From contig CAKRZO010000004.1 of the NCBI GenBank assembly GCA_934433135.1, positions 62,001 through 126,000 on the forward strand: a stretch of 64,000 nt of DNA, written 5' to 3'. The stretch comes from an uncultured Acetatifactor sp. GTDB lineage: Bacteria; Bacillota; Clostridia; Lachnospirales; Lachnospiraceae. Numbering within the stretch: the stretch's first letter is position 1; each line of letters opens with the position of its first letter. Shown here piece by piece: positions 10,001 through 17,820 of this stretch. Under the pieces are notes generated by a model. That model ran no database searches. It was given only the letters and a program-made list of their open reading frames with translations, and was not told where the DNA came from. The position numbers were made by a program, and so were the translations under genes.

Positions 10001-11368
10001 GGCTTCGTTCAACTGAACGCTGTCAACGGTCTGATTCTTGATCTTAATGCATTTCATATCCTGTCCGCCGATATCCAGAATACAGTCAACCTGCGGATCA
10101 AAAAAGGCGGCAGCATAGTAATGAGCAACCGTTTCCACTTCGCCGTCATCCAGAAGAAAAGCGGCTTTCATCAAAGCTTCTCCGTATCCGGTAGAGCAGG
10201 AGCGGACGATTTTGACATCTTCCGGAAGCAATGCATAGATCTCTTTGAGAGAACGGATCGCCGTTTTTAAGGGACTGCCATCATTATTGCTGTAAAAAGA
10301 ATAAAGGAGAGAACCGTCTTCCCCTACCAAAGCGATTTTCGTGGTAGTGGAGCCGGCATCAATTCCCAGAAAAGCATTGCCGTGGTAGGATGAAAGATCC
10401 GAAGCGGCAACATGGTGGGCGGCATGGCGTGCCCGGAAAGCATCGTATTCTTCTTCGGAAGAAAACAATGGCTCCATCCGTTCCACTTCAAATTCCATTT
10501 TCAAATCCGAAGAAAGCCGTGCAAGCAGCTCGCTTAAAAGCAGAGAGTTCTCTTCTTTGGCATTTAAAGCAGAGCCGATTGCGGCAAACAGATGGGAATC
10601 GGGCAGGTCAATAATATGTTCTTCGTCCAGCTTTAAAGTCCGGATGAAGGCTTTCTTTAATTCGGATAAAAAGTGCAGCGGACCGCCTAAAAAGGCTACA
10701 TGTCCGCGAATGGGTTTCCCGCAGGCAAGACCGCTGATCGTCTGGTTTACGACTGCCTGAAAAATGGAAGCGGACAGATCTTCCTTGGTAGCCCCTTCGT
10801 TAATTAACGGCTGAATATCCGTTTTGGCGAAGACCCCGCAGCGGGCTGCAATGGCATAAAGCGACTGATAGTTTTTGGCGTATTCGTTCAGACCGGCAGC
10901 ATCGGTCTGGAGCAGGGAGGCCATCTGATCGATAAAGGATCCGGTTCCGCCGGCGCAGATCCCGTTCATGCGCTGTTCCACATTGCCGCCTTCAAAGTAA
11001 ATGATTTTGGCATCTTCTCCGCCGAGTTCTATGGCAACATCGGTTTTGGGGGCCAACTCCTTAAGGGAAGTGGCAACGGCGATGACTTCCTGGGTAAAAG
11101 GGATCTGTAAGTGGTTGGCTAAGGCAAGACCTCCGGATCCGGTTATGACGCAGGAGAGGGAAAGATCGCCGAGACTTGCTTCTGCTTCCCGTAAAAGTGC
11201 AGTCAGCGTCTCACGTATATTGGCATAATGCCTTCTGTAATCGGAAAAAAGAATGTTATGGGCCTTATCCAAAATGGCAATTTTAACAGTGGTCGAACCG
11301 ATATCGATTCCCAATCTGCAAGAAAGATTGCTGTTGCATCCGGCAGCTGACCTGTTTTCAAAACTCAT
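7058..11368 (-). CDS. Large 2-hydroxyacyl-CoA dehydratase activase-related protein
   Basis: This 1436-residue protein fuses modules usually found in HgdC-type activators and HgdB-type dehydratase subunits. Two ASKHA ATPase domains are visible: the first starts at RLGIDIGSTTVK (about 18) with GGEDAK and CAGGTGSFIDQ, the second at FLGIDAGSTTTK (about 332) with DIGGQDMK and CSSGCGSFIE. The Cys in each CxGG/CxSGCG motif would ligate a 4Fe-4S cluster at a subunit interface. A Cys-rich segment follows (CRGCTNNC and CERG, about 630-660), then a DUF2229-type domain and a C-terminal region like 2-hydroxyglutaryl-CoA dehydratase D-components. Known HgdC proteins use ATP hydrolysis to inject a low-potential electron into the dehydratase. 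No separate dehydratase genes are adjacent, so substrate and partner are unknown. The ATG start is preceded by AAGGA and a good promoter at 11463-11491. Confidence 0.88.
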   Translation of the reverse strand: MSFENRSAAGCNSNLSCRLGIDIGSTTVKIAILDKAHNILFSDYRRHYANIRETLTALLREAEASLGDLSLSCVITGSGGLALANHLQIPFTQEVIAVATSLKELAPKTDVAIELGGEDAKIIYFEGGNVEQRMNGICAGGTGSFIDQMASLLQTDAAGLNEYAKNYQSLYAIAARCGVFAKTDIQPLINEGATKEDLSASIFQAVVNQTISGLACGKPIRGHVAFLGGPLHFLSELKKAFIRTLKLDEEHIIDLPDSHLFAAIGSALNAKEENSLLLSELLARLSSDLKMEFEVERMEPLFSSEEEYDAFRARHAAHHVAASDLSSYHGNAFLGIDAGSTTTKIALVGEDGSLLYSFYSNNDGSPLKTAIRSLKEIYALLPEDVKIVRSCSTGYGEALMKAAFLLDDGEVETVAHYYAAAFFDPQVDCILDIGGQDMKCIKIKNQTVDSVQLNEACSSGCGSFIETFAKSLNFSVQDFAKEALFAPHPIDLGTRCTVFMNSKVKQAQKEGASVADISAGLAYSVIKNALFKVIKVSDASELGKNIVVQGGTFYNDAVLRSFEKIAGCEAIRPDIAGIMGAFGAALIARERFTKGYASSMLTYQQICDLKFDTSMAKCRGCTNNCRLTINRFSGGRQYISGNRCERGIGGQKNSGNVPNLYDYKLHRLFSYPSLEPDQAKRGSVGIPRVLNMYENYPFWHTFFTRLGYRVVLSPSSNRKIYELGIESIPSESECYPAKLAHGHVAWLLKQGITFIFYPAVFYERTEFAEANNHYNCPIVTSYSENIKNNMEELADEKIKFRNPFLSFASLKTVTDALVKEFTDIPEKEIEIAAGAGWEELEHARRDMQKKGEEVLAYLKETGKRGIVLAGRPYHIDPEINHGIPELITSYDIAVLTEDSISHLASPERPLIVSDQWMYHSRLYAAASYIKTVENLDLIQLNSFGCGLDAVTTDQVNDILSGSGKIYTCLKIDEVNNLGAARIRIRSLLSAIRVRQEKQTKRTIRSSAIRKVPFTEQMRKNYTILCPQMSPIHFELLEPAFRACGYHFTVLDNDNKHSVDVGLKYVNNDACYPSLLVVGQLMQALLSGKYDLNRTAIIITQTGGGCRATNYIGFIRRALEKAGMSHIPVISLNLGGIETNPGFHLNADMMLRASLAAQLGDIFMKCTYRMRPYEATPGSVDAVHAKWRKIAQDYVSAKHINLLRFPSLCRDIIRDFDRIPLLPVAKPKVGIVGEILVKFSPAGNNHLVELLEAEGAEAVVPELIGFMLYCFYNQLYKADHLGMSKKTARISALGIWAIEHLLQGPARKAYRKSKHFTPPSPIKELADYARPIVSIGNQTGEGWFLTGEMVELIHQGVPNIVCTQPFGCLPNHVVGKGVIKALRKAYPESNIVAIDYDPGASEVNQLNRIKLMLSTAQKNLASQTDNLPEKGFQPAAD

Positions 11369-11422
11369 AATCTCAATTCCTTTCTTATGTGTACATTTTT
11401 ACGAATCACATGATATCATCCC

Positions 11423-11456
11423 GAATTGCTCCGCTGCAAAGCAGCTCCCGCAATTC
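11423..11456. repeat. Repeat family C, copy 1
   Basis: A 34-bp imperfect palindrome around GCTGCAAAGCAGC, beginning GAATTGCTCC and ending CGCAATTC. The same sequence in inverted orientation lies at 19655-19688 with one base different. Here it would fall in the 5' leader of the activase transcript. Confidence 0.85.
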
Positions 11457-11462
11457 TCAAAC

Positions 11463-11491
11463 ATTATACGACAAAAAAAAAGAAAATGCAA
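11463..11491 (-). promoter_or_regulatory. Promoter of the activase gene
   Basis: On the minus strand TTGCAT, a 17-nt spacer and a perfect TATAAT. The implied start leaves a leader of roughly 85 nt that contains the family C palindrome. Confidence 0.7.
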
Positions 11492-11563
11492 CGAACAAAC
11501 AATTCCCAGTTTCGAACAAAAAAGAAAAAGAATCGAAAATTTCTTAAAAAAGAAAAAGTAAGG

Positions 11564-11592
11564 TTTACTTATCCTGAGGGGAATGGTAAAAT
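11564..11592 (+). promoter_or_regulatory. Promoter of the rhomboid-like gene
   Basis: TTTACT, a 17-nt spacer and TAAAAT lie about 48 bp before the ATG at 11640. Confidence 0.6.
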
Positions 11593-11639
11593 AAAGCAAA
11601 GCAGGAAGAGATGCATCTGAGAGAGGAGTTACTTGAAAA

Positions 11640-12503
11640 ATGAGTAAATTTGAACGCAAGTTTGGAAAATATGCCATCCCCAATTTGTCTTTGTGGCTGA
11701 TCGGCTGCTATATTATCGGTTATATTCTGGAGTTGACACTGCCGAATCTGGTAACCATGCTTTCTTTGAATCCGTACGCGATTCTGCACGGGCAGGTCTG
11801 GAGACTGGTGACCTGGATCCTGATTCCGCCAAGTTCCCCAGATTTCCTGACTATTCTGCTTCTTTTATTCTATTACAGCATCGGAACTTCCCTGGAAAGA
11901 ACCTGGGGAACTTATCGATACAATGTATATCTGTTTTCCGGCATGCTTTTTACCATCATAGGAAGTTTTGCCGCCATGGGAATTTTTTATCTGACACAGA
12001 AAAATGCTGTTGCATTGGCACCGGTGATTATGCCGGCGGTTTCCATGCTTTTCAGTACCTACTATATTAATCTGTCCATTTATCTTGCGTATGCGGCAAC
12101 CTTCCCTGACGCACAGGTGTTATTGATGTTCGTGATTCCGGTAAGAATGAAATGGATGGGAATTGCTTATGCCGCTTTACTGACGGTGCAGTTAATCAGC
12201 GGAGTCGGAGTTCCGGTTTACAATATTTTTTACAGAATTGCCATTATTGCTTCCCTGCTGAACTTTGCCGTCTTCTGGCTGCGCTCCAGAGGCCGTATTC
12301 ACATGTCTCCCAGGCAGGCAGCACGCAGACAGCAGTTCCGTTCCCAGGTAAAACACAACAGCAAGATTACAAAGCACAAGTGTGCAATATGCGGAAGAAC
12401 CGAGGAAGATGATCCTACACTGGAATTCCGTTTCTGCTCAAAATGTAATGGTAATTATGAGTATTGTCAGTACCACATCTTCACACACGAACATGTTAAG
12501 TGA
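11640..12503 (+). CDS. Rhomboid-like membrane protein with C-terminal zinc ribbon
   Basis: The 287-residue protein has about six hydrophobic segments (13-215) and a cytosolic tail. The WR dipeptide in the first loop (GQVWRLVTWI, residues 51-60) and FYYSIGTSLERTWGTYRYN (about 77-95) resemble the N-terminal half of rhomboid proteases. I find no GxSG catalytic serine motif where one is expected; the corresponding region reads VIMPAVSMLFSTYYINLS. It therefore looks like an inactive rhomboid (pseudoprotease or derlin-like). The tail has C248xxC251, C266xxC269 and C276/H279, which would form a zinc ribbon. The start has GAGAGGAG about 11 nt upstream. The function is unknown; a chaperone-like or quality-control role is only inference from rhomboid relatives. 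Confidence 0.7.
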   Translation: MSKFERKFGKYAIPNLSLWLIGCYIIGYILELTLPNLVTMLSLNPYAILHGQVWRLVTWILIPPSSPDFLTILLLLFYYSIGTSLERTWGTYRYNVYLFSGMLFTIIGSFAAMGIFYLTQKNAVALAPVIMPAVSMLFSTYYINLSIYLAYAATFPDAQVLLMFVIPVRMKWMGIAYAALLTVQLISGVGVPVYNIFYRIAIIASLLNFAVFWLRSRGRIHMSPRQAARRQQFRSQVKHNSKITKHKCAICGRTEEDDPTLEFRFCSKCNGNYEYCQYHIFTHEHVK

Positions 12504-12533
12504 GGAAACTTATAGATAGGAAGGAAGAGTCAT

Positions 12534-13283
12534 ATGGATCGGGAAGTTCTGTTTGGAAAGACACTTGAAAAAGTAAGGAAGTTATCCAAAGAGCAGGGAA
12601 ACTGCATCAGCGAAGAGCAGGTGAAGGAGGCTTTTGCTCCGCTTTTCCTGGATGACGGACAGCTGGAAATGGTTTATGAATATTTAAGACAGCACAAAAT
12701 AGGAATCGGCGAGCCTGTCAATATGGATGACTATCTTTCGGATGAAGAGCGGAATTATCTGGAAATGTATCTGGATGATTTAAAGCAGCTGCCGGAGGAA
12801 AAAGAAGGAGAGCGGCTGGCGGTTTCCATTTCGGCAATGGCCGGAGAAGAGGCGGCAAAAAGGCGGCTTACGGAGCTTTATCTTCCGGATGTGGTGGAGA
12901 TTGCAAAATTATATACCGGGCAGGGCGTCTTTTTGGAAGATCTGATCGGAGAGGGAAATGCCGCCCTGTTTCAGGGCACAAGCTTGTTAGGCTGTCTGGA
13001 ACGCTCCGAGGAAGTCCAGGGAATGCTGGGCAAGATGATTATGGATGCCATGGAAGATTTTATTGCGGAAAATACGGAAAATGCCAGAATTGACAAGAAG
13101 GCGGAAGAAAAAGTAAATGCCGTGATGGAAAAGGCAAAGGAGCTTTCCGAAGAGCTCCGTAGAAAAGTAACGCCGCAGGAGCTTTCCGAAGAAACCGGAC
13201 TTTCCGAAAAAGCGATTCGGGATGCCATGCGTATCAGCGGATACCGGATTGAATATCTGGAGGATGTGCGAAGTGACAACTGA
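12534..13283 (+). CDS. Sigma-70-like protein lacking region 4
   Basis: This 249-residue acidic protein resembles a primary sigma factor in pieces. Residues about 10-55 (EQGNCISEEQVKEAF and the following helix pair) look like region 1.1, residues about 108-150 (LTELYLPDVVEIAKLYTGQG, then LEDLIGEGNAAL) look like region 2, and residues about 210-240 (VTPQELSEETGLSEKAIRDA) look like a region 3 helix-turn-helix. The sequence ends there, so the region 4 that reads the -35 element is absent. It may bind RNA polymerase core or act as a regulator, but that is inference. The downstream gene starts inside its 3' end, which implies translational coupling. Confidence 0.6.
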   Translation: MDREVLFGKTLEKVRKLSKEQGNCISEEQVKEAFAPLFLDDGQLEMVYEYLRQHKIGIGEPVNMDDYLSDEERNYLEMYLDDLKQLPEEKEGERLAVSISAMAGEEAAKRRLTELYLPDVVEIAKLYTGQGVFLEDLIGEGNAALFQGTSLLGCLERSEEVQGMLGKMIMDAMEDFIAENTENARIDKKAEEKVNAVMEKAKELSEELRRKVTPQELSEETGLSEKAIRDAMRISGYRIEYLEDVRSDN

Positions 13284-13692
13284 AAGGTATGAAGATTATA
13301 AATATGTCATGCAGGATACCACGCAGTTATATCTCGGCGCGAAGTATACTTTGCAGGAAATGACGGAGAATGAAGAGATTCCGTTTAAGTTTCGGCTCAT
13401 TCTGGAACGCTATGTATCGGAAGAAGTGTCACAGGATACCACACTGGAAAGTCATTTGTATTATCTGACCGGGGAAAGCAGGAATCTGAAGATTTACGAT
13501 CATATTAAAATGAAAGTTCGCTTTCTGGAAAAGAGTAAGAAAGACGGAATCTTGGGGAAGAATAAGAGAGAATATGTAACGCAGGTACTTCCTATTAAAA
13601 AATTTGCGGAGATTTCCGCTGCGGAAAAAGAAAGAAGAGGCATTGTGATACAGGAAATAAGCGTCAGCAAACTTGCTTTGATGACCTTTTAG
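13273..13692 (+). CDS. Conserved-looking hypothetical protein coupled to sigma-like gene
   Basis: I do not recognise a named family. The 139-residue soluble protein is charged, with no signal peptide or membrane segment, and mixes helical and strand-like stretches (RFLEKSKKDGILGKNKREYV). GTG at 13273 is chosen because GGAGG lies 9 nt before it inside the upstream gene; the in-frame ATG at 13264 is too close to that site. The reading frames overlap by 11 nt, so the two proteins are probably made together and may act together. Confidence 0.6.
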   Translation: MTTERYEDYKYVMQDTTQLYLGAKYTLQEMTENEEIPFKFRLILERYVSEEVSQDTTLESHLYYLTGESRNLKIYDHIKMKVRFLEKSKKDGILGKNKREYVTQVLPIKKFAEISAAEKERRGIVIQEISVSKLALMTF

Positions 13693-13703
13693 GAGGTTCC
13701 TGT

Positions 13704-13733
13704 ATGATTACAGCGAAAAGAGAGGGAAAATGA
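13704..13733 (+). CDS. Nine-codon leader ORF before the M16 peptidase gene
   Basis: AGGAGG at 13691-13696 sits at ideal distance from an ATG at 13704 that opens a nine-codon frame (MITAKREGK). Its TGA at 13731-13733 overlaps the ATG of the peptidase gene as ATGA. The peptidase ATG itself has only a closely spaced GAGGG. This suggests that translation of the peptidase is coupled to this short frame. It could also be a chance ORF. Confidence 0.4.
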   Translation: MITAKREGK

Positions 13734-16693
13734 AAATGGGACAGAAAGAAGCACAGAAAAAAGGGCTGGATCCAAATGAGATAGAAAACTATGAAATTCT
13801 GGAAGAGAAGTGGCTGGAAGATCTGCAGGCAAGAGGGTACTTGCTTAAGCACAAAAAGACCGGGGCCAGAGTGGTTCTGATTGCAAATGACGATGAGAAT
13901 AAAGTATTCAGTATCGGCTTCCGCACACCGCCTGAGGATTCTACCGGAGTAGCGCACATCATTGAACATTCCGTGCTCTGCGGTTCCAGGCTTTTCCCGG
14001 TAAAAGATCCCTTTGTGGAACTGGTGAAGGGCTCTTTGAATACGTTTTTAAATGCCATGACCTATCCGGATAAAACAGTATATCCGGTAGCAAGCTGCAA
14101 TGACAAGGATTTTCAGAACCTGATGAATGTTTACCTGGATGCTGTTTTTTATCCCAATATTTATCGGGAACAGAATATTTTCCGCCAGGAAGGCTGGCAT
14201 TATGAAATGGAAAATCCGGAGGATGAGCTTAGCATTAACGGTGTGGTATATAATGAAATGAAGGGAGCCTTTTCTTCACCGGATGATGTGCTGGAACGGG
14301 AGTTAATGAATGCGCTGTATCCGGATACTTCGTACGGTGTGGAATCCGGCGGAGACCCGGAGGTGATTCCGCTTCTTAGCTATGAGCAGTTTCTGGCATT
14401 TCATAAGAAGTATTATCATCCTTCCAACAGCTATATCTATCTGTACGGAAATATGGATATGGCGGAAAAATTGAATTTCATCGATCAAAATTATCTTTCT
14501 GCTTTTGATGCTTTGCAGGTGGATTCTTCGATCAAAAAACAGGCTGCCTTTACCGAACCGCGCTATGTAGAAAAAGAATACCCTATCAGCGAGGAAGAGG
14601 AGGAAAGCCAGAGCGCTTATCTTTCTTATACCGCTTCTGTGGCGGATAGCCTGGATAAAGAATTGTATGTTGCCTTCCAGATACTGGATTATGCATTGTG
14701 TTCGGCACCGGGCGCACCGTTAAAACAGGCGCTGATTGACAAAGGAATCGGGCAGGATGTTTACAGCAGCTATGAAAACGGTATTTTCCAGCCGTATTTT
14801 TCCATTATTGCTAAAAATACAGATGTAAGCCGTAAAGAGGAATTCCTTTCCACCATTCGTGAGGTTTTGACGGATCTTGTGAAGAACGGACTGGACAAAA
14901 AGGCGATTCTTGCCGGAATCAATTCTTATGAATTCCGTTATCGGGAAGCAGACTTCGGCTCTTATCCCAAGGGACTGGTTTACGGTCTGCAGATGATGGA
15001 CAGCTGGCTTTATGACGAACGGGCGCCGTTTCTACACTTAGAAGAGAATGCGGTATTTGCCAAGCTTCGTAAGAAAGCACAGGAAGGTTATTTTGAGGAA
15101 CTGATCCGGAAATTTTTACTGGAAAATAAACACAGCGCTACTGTTGTTCTGCTGCCGGTAAAGGGGCTTGCCGCAAAGAGAGAAAAGCAGTTAAAAGAGG
15201 CGCTTGCGAAGAAGAAAGTTTCTCTTAGCAGGGAAGAAGTTCTTAGAATCGTGGAAGAGGCCGCTGCTTTGAAAGCTTATCAGGAAAGCGAGGATGACCC
15301 GGAAGATTTGGATAAAATTCCCATGTTAACCAGGCAGGATATGAAAAAAGAGGCTGCGGGATTTTTCAATGAGGAACGAAAGATCGGTGATACGAAGGTC
15401 CTTTTTCATGAAATCTTTACCGGCGGAATCGGCTATCTGCGGCTTATTTTCAAATTGGATGTTGTGCCGGCAAGGCTCTATCCTTATGTGGGAATTTTTA
15501 AGGGGGTTCTCGGTGTATTAAGTACAAAGAATTATTCTTACCGGGATCTGTTTAATGAGATTAATTTAAGAACCGGCGGAATCAGTGCGGTGAACAATCT
15601 GTACACGGACGCATTGGATCCGGAGAAGTATCAGACAACGCTGGAAATCAAAGGAAAAGCATTATACGAGGATCTTCCGGGAATGCTGGAACTTATGGAA
15701 GAAATTCTGTTTACTACGGATTTTACGGACGAGAAACGCCTAAAAGAGCTTTTGGCGGAAGGCAAATCCAGAATACAGGCGCAGATGATTTCCGCAGGAT
15801 CCCAGGTGGCAGCTTCCAGGGCGCTGTCTTATGGGAGTGAGGCAGGAGAGATAAACGAGATCCTGTCAGGCGTCAGTTATTACCGCCTGGTGGCAGACCT
15901 TGAGACGCATTTTGAAGAGCGTAAGCAGGAGCTGATTGGTAACTTAAAAGAACTAGCATGGATTCTTTTAAGACCTGAAAATCTGTTGGTGGATTTTACC
16001 GGTACCGAAGAGGGGCTGTCACAGCTTGAAAAACCGGTTTGCAGACTGGTGGAAGATTGGCCTGTTTCGGAAAAAGAGCCGGAAGAGAATGGCGGCTTCC
16101 ATCCGACTGTTGTACGGAAGAACGAAGGATTTATGACATCGGGGCAGGTGCAGTATGTCTGCAGAGCCGGTAATTTCCGGAAGAAGGGACTTAGCTTTAA
16201 GGGAACCTTGCGTTTTTTACGGGTGATGATGGGGTACGATTATCTGTGGAACCAGGTCCGGGTAAAAGGCGGTGCTTACGGATGCATGTGCAATTTCGCA
16301 AGAACGGGGGACAGCTATTTCGTATCCTATAGGGATCCGAACCTGGAAAAGACCATTGCCGTATATGAAAAGGCAGCGGAAGTAATCGCAAATTTCTCCG
16401 CAGACGAACGGACGATGGCCAAGTATATTATCGGAGCCATCGGTGAACTGGATATGCCTATGGGGCCGGCAATGAAGGGACTTTTATCCTTAAATGAATG
16501 GATGACGGGACTGACCAGAGAAACGGTGCAGAAGGAGCGGGATGAACTGTTAAGCGCCGAGGAAGCACAGATTCGGGAACTGGCGCAATATATCCGGGCA
16601 TTTATGGAGGATGATTTCCTGTGTGTTGTGGGAAATGAAGACAAAATACGGGAAAAACAGGAATTATTCTTCCATATTGAAAATTTGGTATGA
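13730..16693 (+). CDS. M16C zinc metallopeptidase, presequence-protease-like
   Basis: The 987-residue protein is full length for the PreP/Cym1 branch of insulinase-family peptidases, which degrade peptides inside a closed two-lobed chamber. The inverted zinc motif HIIEH is at residues 76-80 (His76, Glu79, His80), within GVAHIIEHSVLCGS. The distal Glu lies in the NEMKGAFSSPDD segment around 170. Four repeated alpha/beta lobes of about 230 residues are expected and the length fits. It has no signal peptide, so it should act in the cytoplasm on small peptides. It follows the sigma-like/hypothetical pair on the same strand, 37 bp downstream, and starts through an ATGA overlap with a tiny leader ORF. 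Confidence 0.9.
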   Translation: MKMGQKEAQKKGLDPNEIENYEILEEKWLEDLQARGYLLKHKKTGARVVLIANDDENKVFSIGFRTPPEDSTGVAHIIEHSVLCGSRLFPVKDPFVELVKGSLNTFLNAMTYPDKTVYPVASCNDKDFQNLMNVYLDAVFYPNIYREQNIFRQEGWHYEMENPEDELSINGVVYNEMKGAFSSPDDVLERELMNALYPDTSYGVESGGDPEVIPLLSYEQFLAFHKKYYHPSNSYIYLYGNMDMAEKLNFIDQNYLSAFDALQVDSSIKKQAAFTEPRYVEKEYPISEEEEESQSAYLSYTASVADSLDKELYVAFQILDYALCSAPGAPLKQALIDKGIGQDVYSSYENGIFQPYFSIIAKNTDVSRKEEFLSTIREVLTDLVKNGLDKKAILAGINSYEFRYREADFGSYPKGLVYGLQMMDSWLYDERAPFLHLEENAVFAKLRKKAQEGYFEELIRKFLLENKHSATVVLLPVKGLAAKREKQLKEALAKKKVSLSREEVLRIVEEAAALKAYQESEDDPEDLDKIPMLTRQDMKKEAAGFFNEERKIGDTKVLFHEIFTGGIGYLRLIFKLDVVPARLYPYVGIFKGVLGVLSTKNYSYRDLFNEINLRTGGISAVNNLYTDALDPEKYQTTLEIKGKALYEDLPGMLELMEEILFTTDFTDEKRLKELLAEGKSRIQAQMISAGSQVAASRALSYGSEAGEINEILSGVSYYRLVADLETHFEERKQELIGNLKELAWILLRPENLLVDFTGTEEGLSQLEKPVCRLVEDWPVSEKEPEENGGFHPTVVRKNEGFMTSGQVQYVCRAGNFRKKGLSFKGTLRFLRVMMGYDYLWNQVRVKGGAYGCMCNFARTGDSYFVSYRDPNLEKTIAVYEKAAEVIANFSADERTMAKYIIGAIGELDMPMGPAMKGLLSLNEWMTGLTRETVQKERDELLSAEEAQIRELAQYIRAFMEDDFLCVVGNEDKIREKQELFFHIENLV

Positions 16694-16764
16694 CAGAATG
16701 GTCAAAAGTTCAAAAATGGGGTCGTTTGAAAATTGGGCACGGGGGTGCAGAAAGGAAGTGGGGT

Positions 16765-17802
16765 ATGAAACAAAACAGCAAAAAACAAAAACTTAAGATC
16801 GGGGCGGTTTTACTGGGAGTTATGCTTTGCCTTTCCGGATGCGGAAGCAGCAACAGCAACGGATTTTATGTATCGAAGTCCGCGGATTCGGCAGGACAGG
16901 TCAGAGACGGCTCGGCGATGGATACGGGCTTCGGAGTGCTTTCGGACAGCGTTTCCTATGAAAGCGCTTCTTACGAAGAAAGCACAGGGCGGGAAAACGC
17001 AGAAACCGGTGTAAGTGTAAAAGATACCGGAAGAAAACTGATTAAAAACGTTGATATGACGGTAGAGACCAAAGAATTTGATGCGCTTTTGAAACAGCTG
17101 GAGGTACAGATCGAACAGGCCGGCGGTTATGTGGAGAATAAGAACACTTATAACGGCAGCGCCTATAATGAATGGCGCAGCGCCCGTTCCTGCAGCATGA
17201 CAATCCGGATTCCCCGGGATCAGCTGGACGGCTTTTTAAAGCAGGTTACGGGTCTGTGTAATGTGATCCGCAGCAGCGAAAGCGAAGAGGATGTTACCTT
17301 AACCTATGTGGATCTTAAGAGCCATAAAGAGGCGCTGCAGACGGAACAGAAAAGACTCATGACTCTTTTGGAACAGGCTGAGAGCGTAGAGGACATCATT
17401 ACCATTGAAGAGCGGCTTTCCGATGTCCGTTATCAGATCGAAAGTATGGAATCCCAACTGCGTACATACGATAATCTGGTGGATTACAGTACGGTTTCCC
17501 TGGACATCGATGAGGTTGCGGAACTGACGCCGGTAAAGGAAGAAACGGCTTTAGAACGGATCGGCAGCGGATTTAAGAAGAGCCTTCATAGCGTAGGAAG
17601 CGGAATTGCAGAATTCTTTATCTGGGTAGTAATCCATATTCCGCAGATTGTATTGACGGTGATTTTGGTTTTGTTGGCATTTTTCCTGATCCGGCGGCTT
17701 CAGAAGAGTAAAAAGAAGCGTATTGAAAAGATTGAGAAGAAGCTTTCGCCGGGAACTCCCAGGCAGGATGACAACAACGCACAGAAGACAGAAAAAAAGT
17801 AA
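16765..17802 (+). CDS. DUF4349-like lipoprotein with C-terminal membrane anchor
   Basis: The product is 345 residues. A lipoprotein signal with lipobox LSGC (Cys about residue 26) is followed by a Ser/Gly-rich linker. From about residue 90 comes the DUF4349-type region (KLIKNVDMTVETKEFDALL) with two long coiled-coil helices, then a hydrophobic segment near 300 and a Lys-rich tail that should be cytoplasmic. The ATG at 16765 is preceded by AAAGGAAG; an in-frame ATG at 16690 overlaps the peptidase stop but would place 25 odd residues before the signal. The function of this family is not established; an envelope role is likely. Confidence 0.75.
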   Translation: MKQNSKKQKLKIGAVLLGVMLCLSGCGSSNSNGFYVSKSADSAGQVRDGSAMDTGFGVLSDSVSYESASYEESTGRENAETGVSVKDTGRKLIKNVDMTVETKEFDALLKQLEVQIEQAGGYVENKNTYNGSAYNEWRSARSCSMTIRIPRDQLDGFLKQVTGLCNVIRSSESEEDVTLTYVDLKSHKEALQTEQKRLMTLLEQAESVEDIITIEERLSDVRYQIESMESQLRTYDNLVDYSTVSLDIDEVAELTPVKEETALERIGSGFKKSLHSVGSGIAEFFIWVVIHIPQIVLTVILVLLAFFLIRRLQKSKKKRIEKIEKKLSPGTPRQDDNNAQKTEKK

Positions 17803-17820
17803 AAACGAGGAAAGAAGAAT

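Larger units (their letters stand above)
11369..11639. other. AT-rich divergent intergenic region
   Basis: It holds two back-to-back promoters and one copy of the 34-bp palindromic repeat (family C), which lies between the activase promoter and its start codon. Poly-A and poly-T runs make the middle strongly AT-rich. Confidence 0.6.

Noticed and set aside
16690..16764. Upstream start of the DUF4349-like lipoprotein overlapping the peptidase stop
   Set aside because: It would put 25 extra residues before the lipoprotein signal; the ATG at 16765 has a better ribosome-binding site and gives a normal signal peptide.
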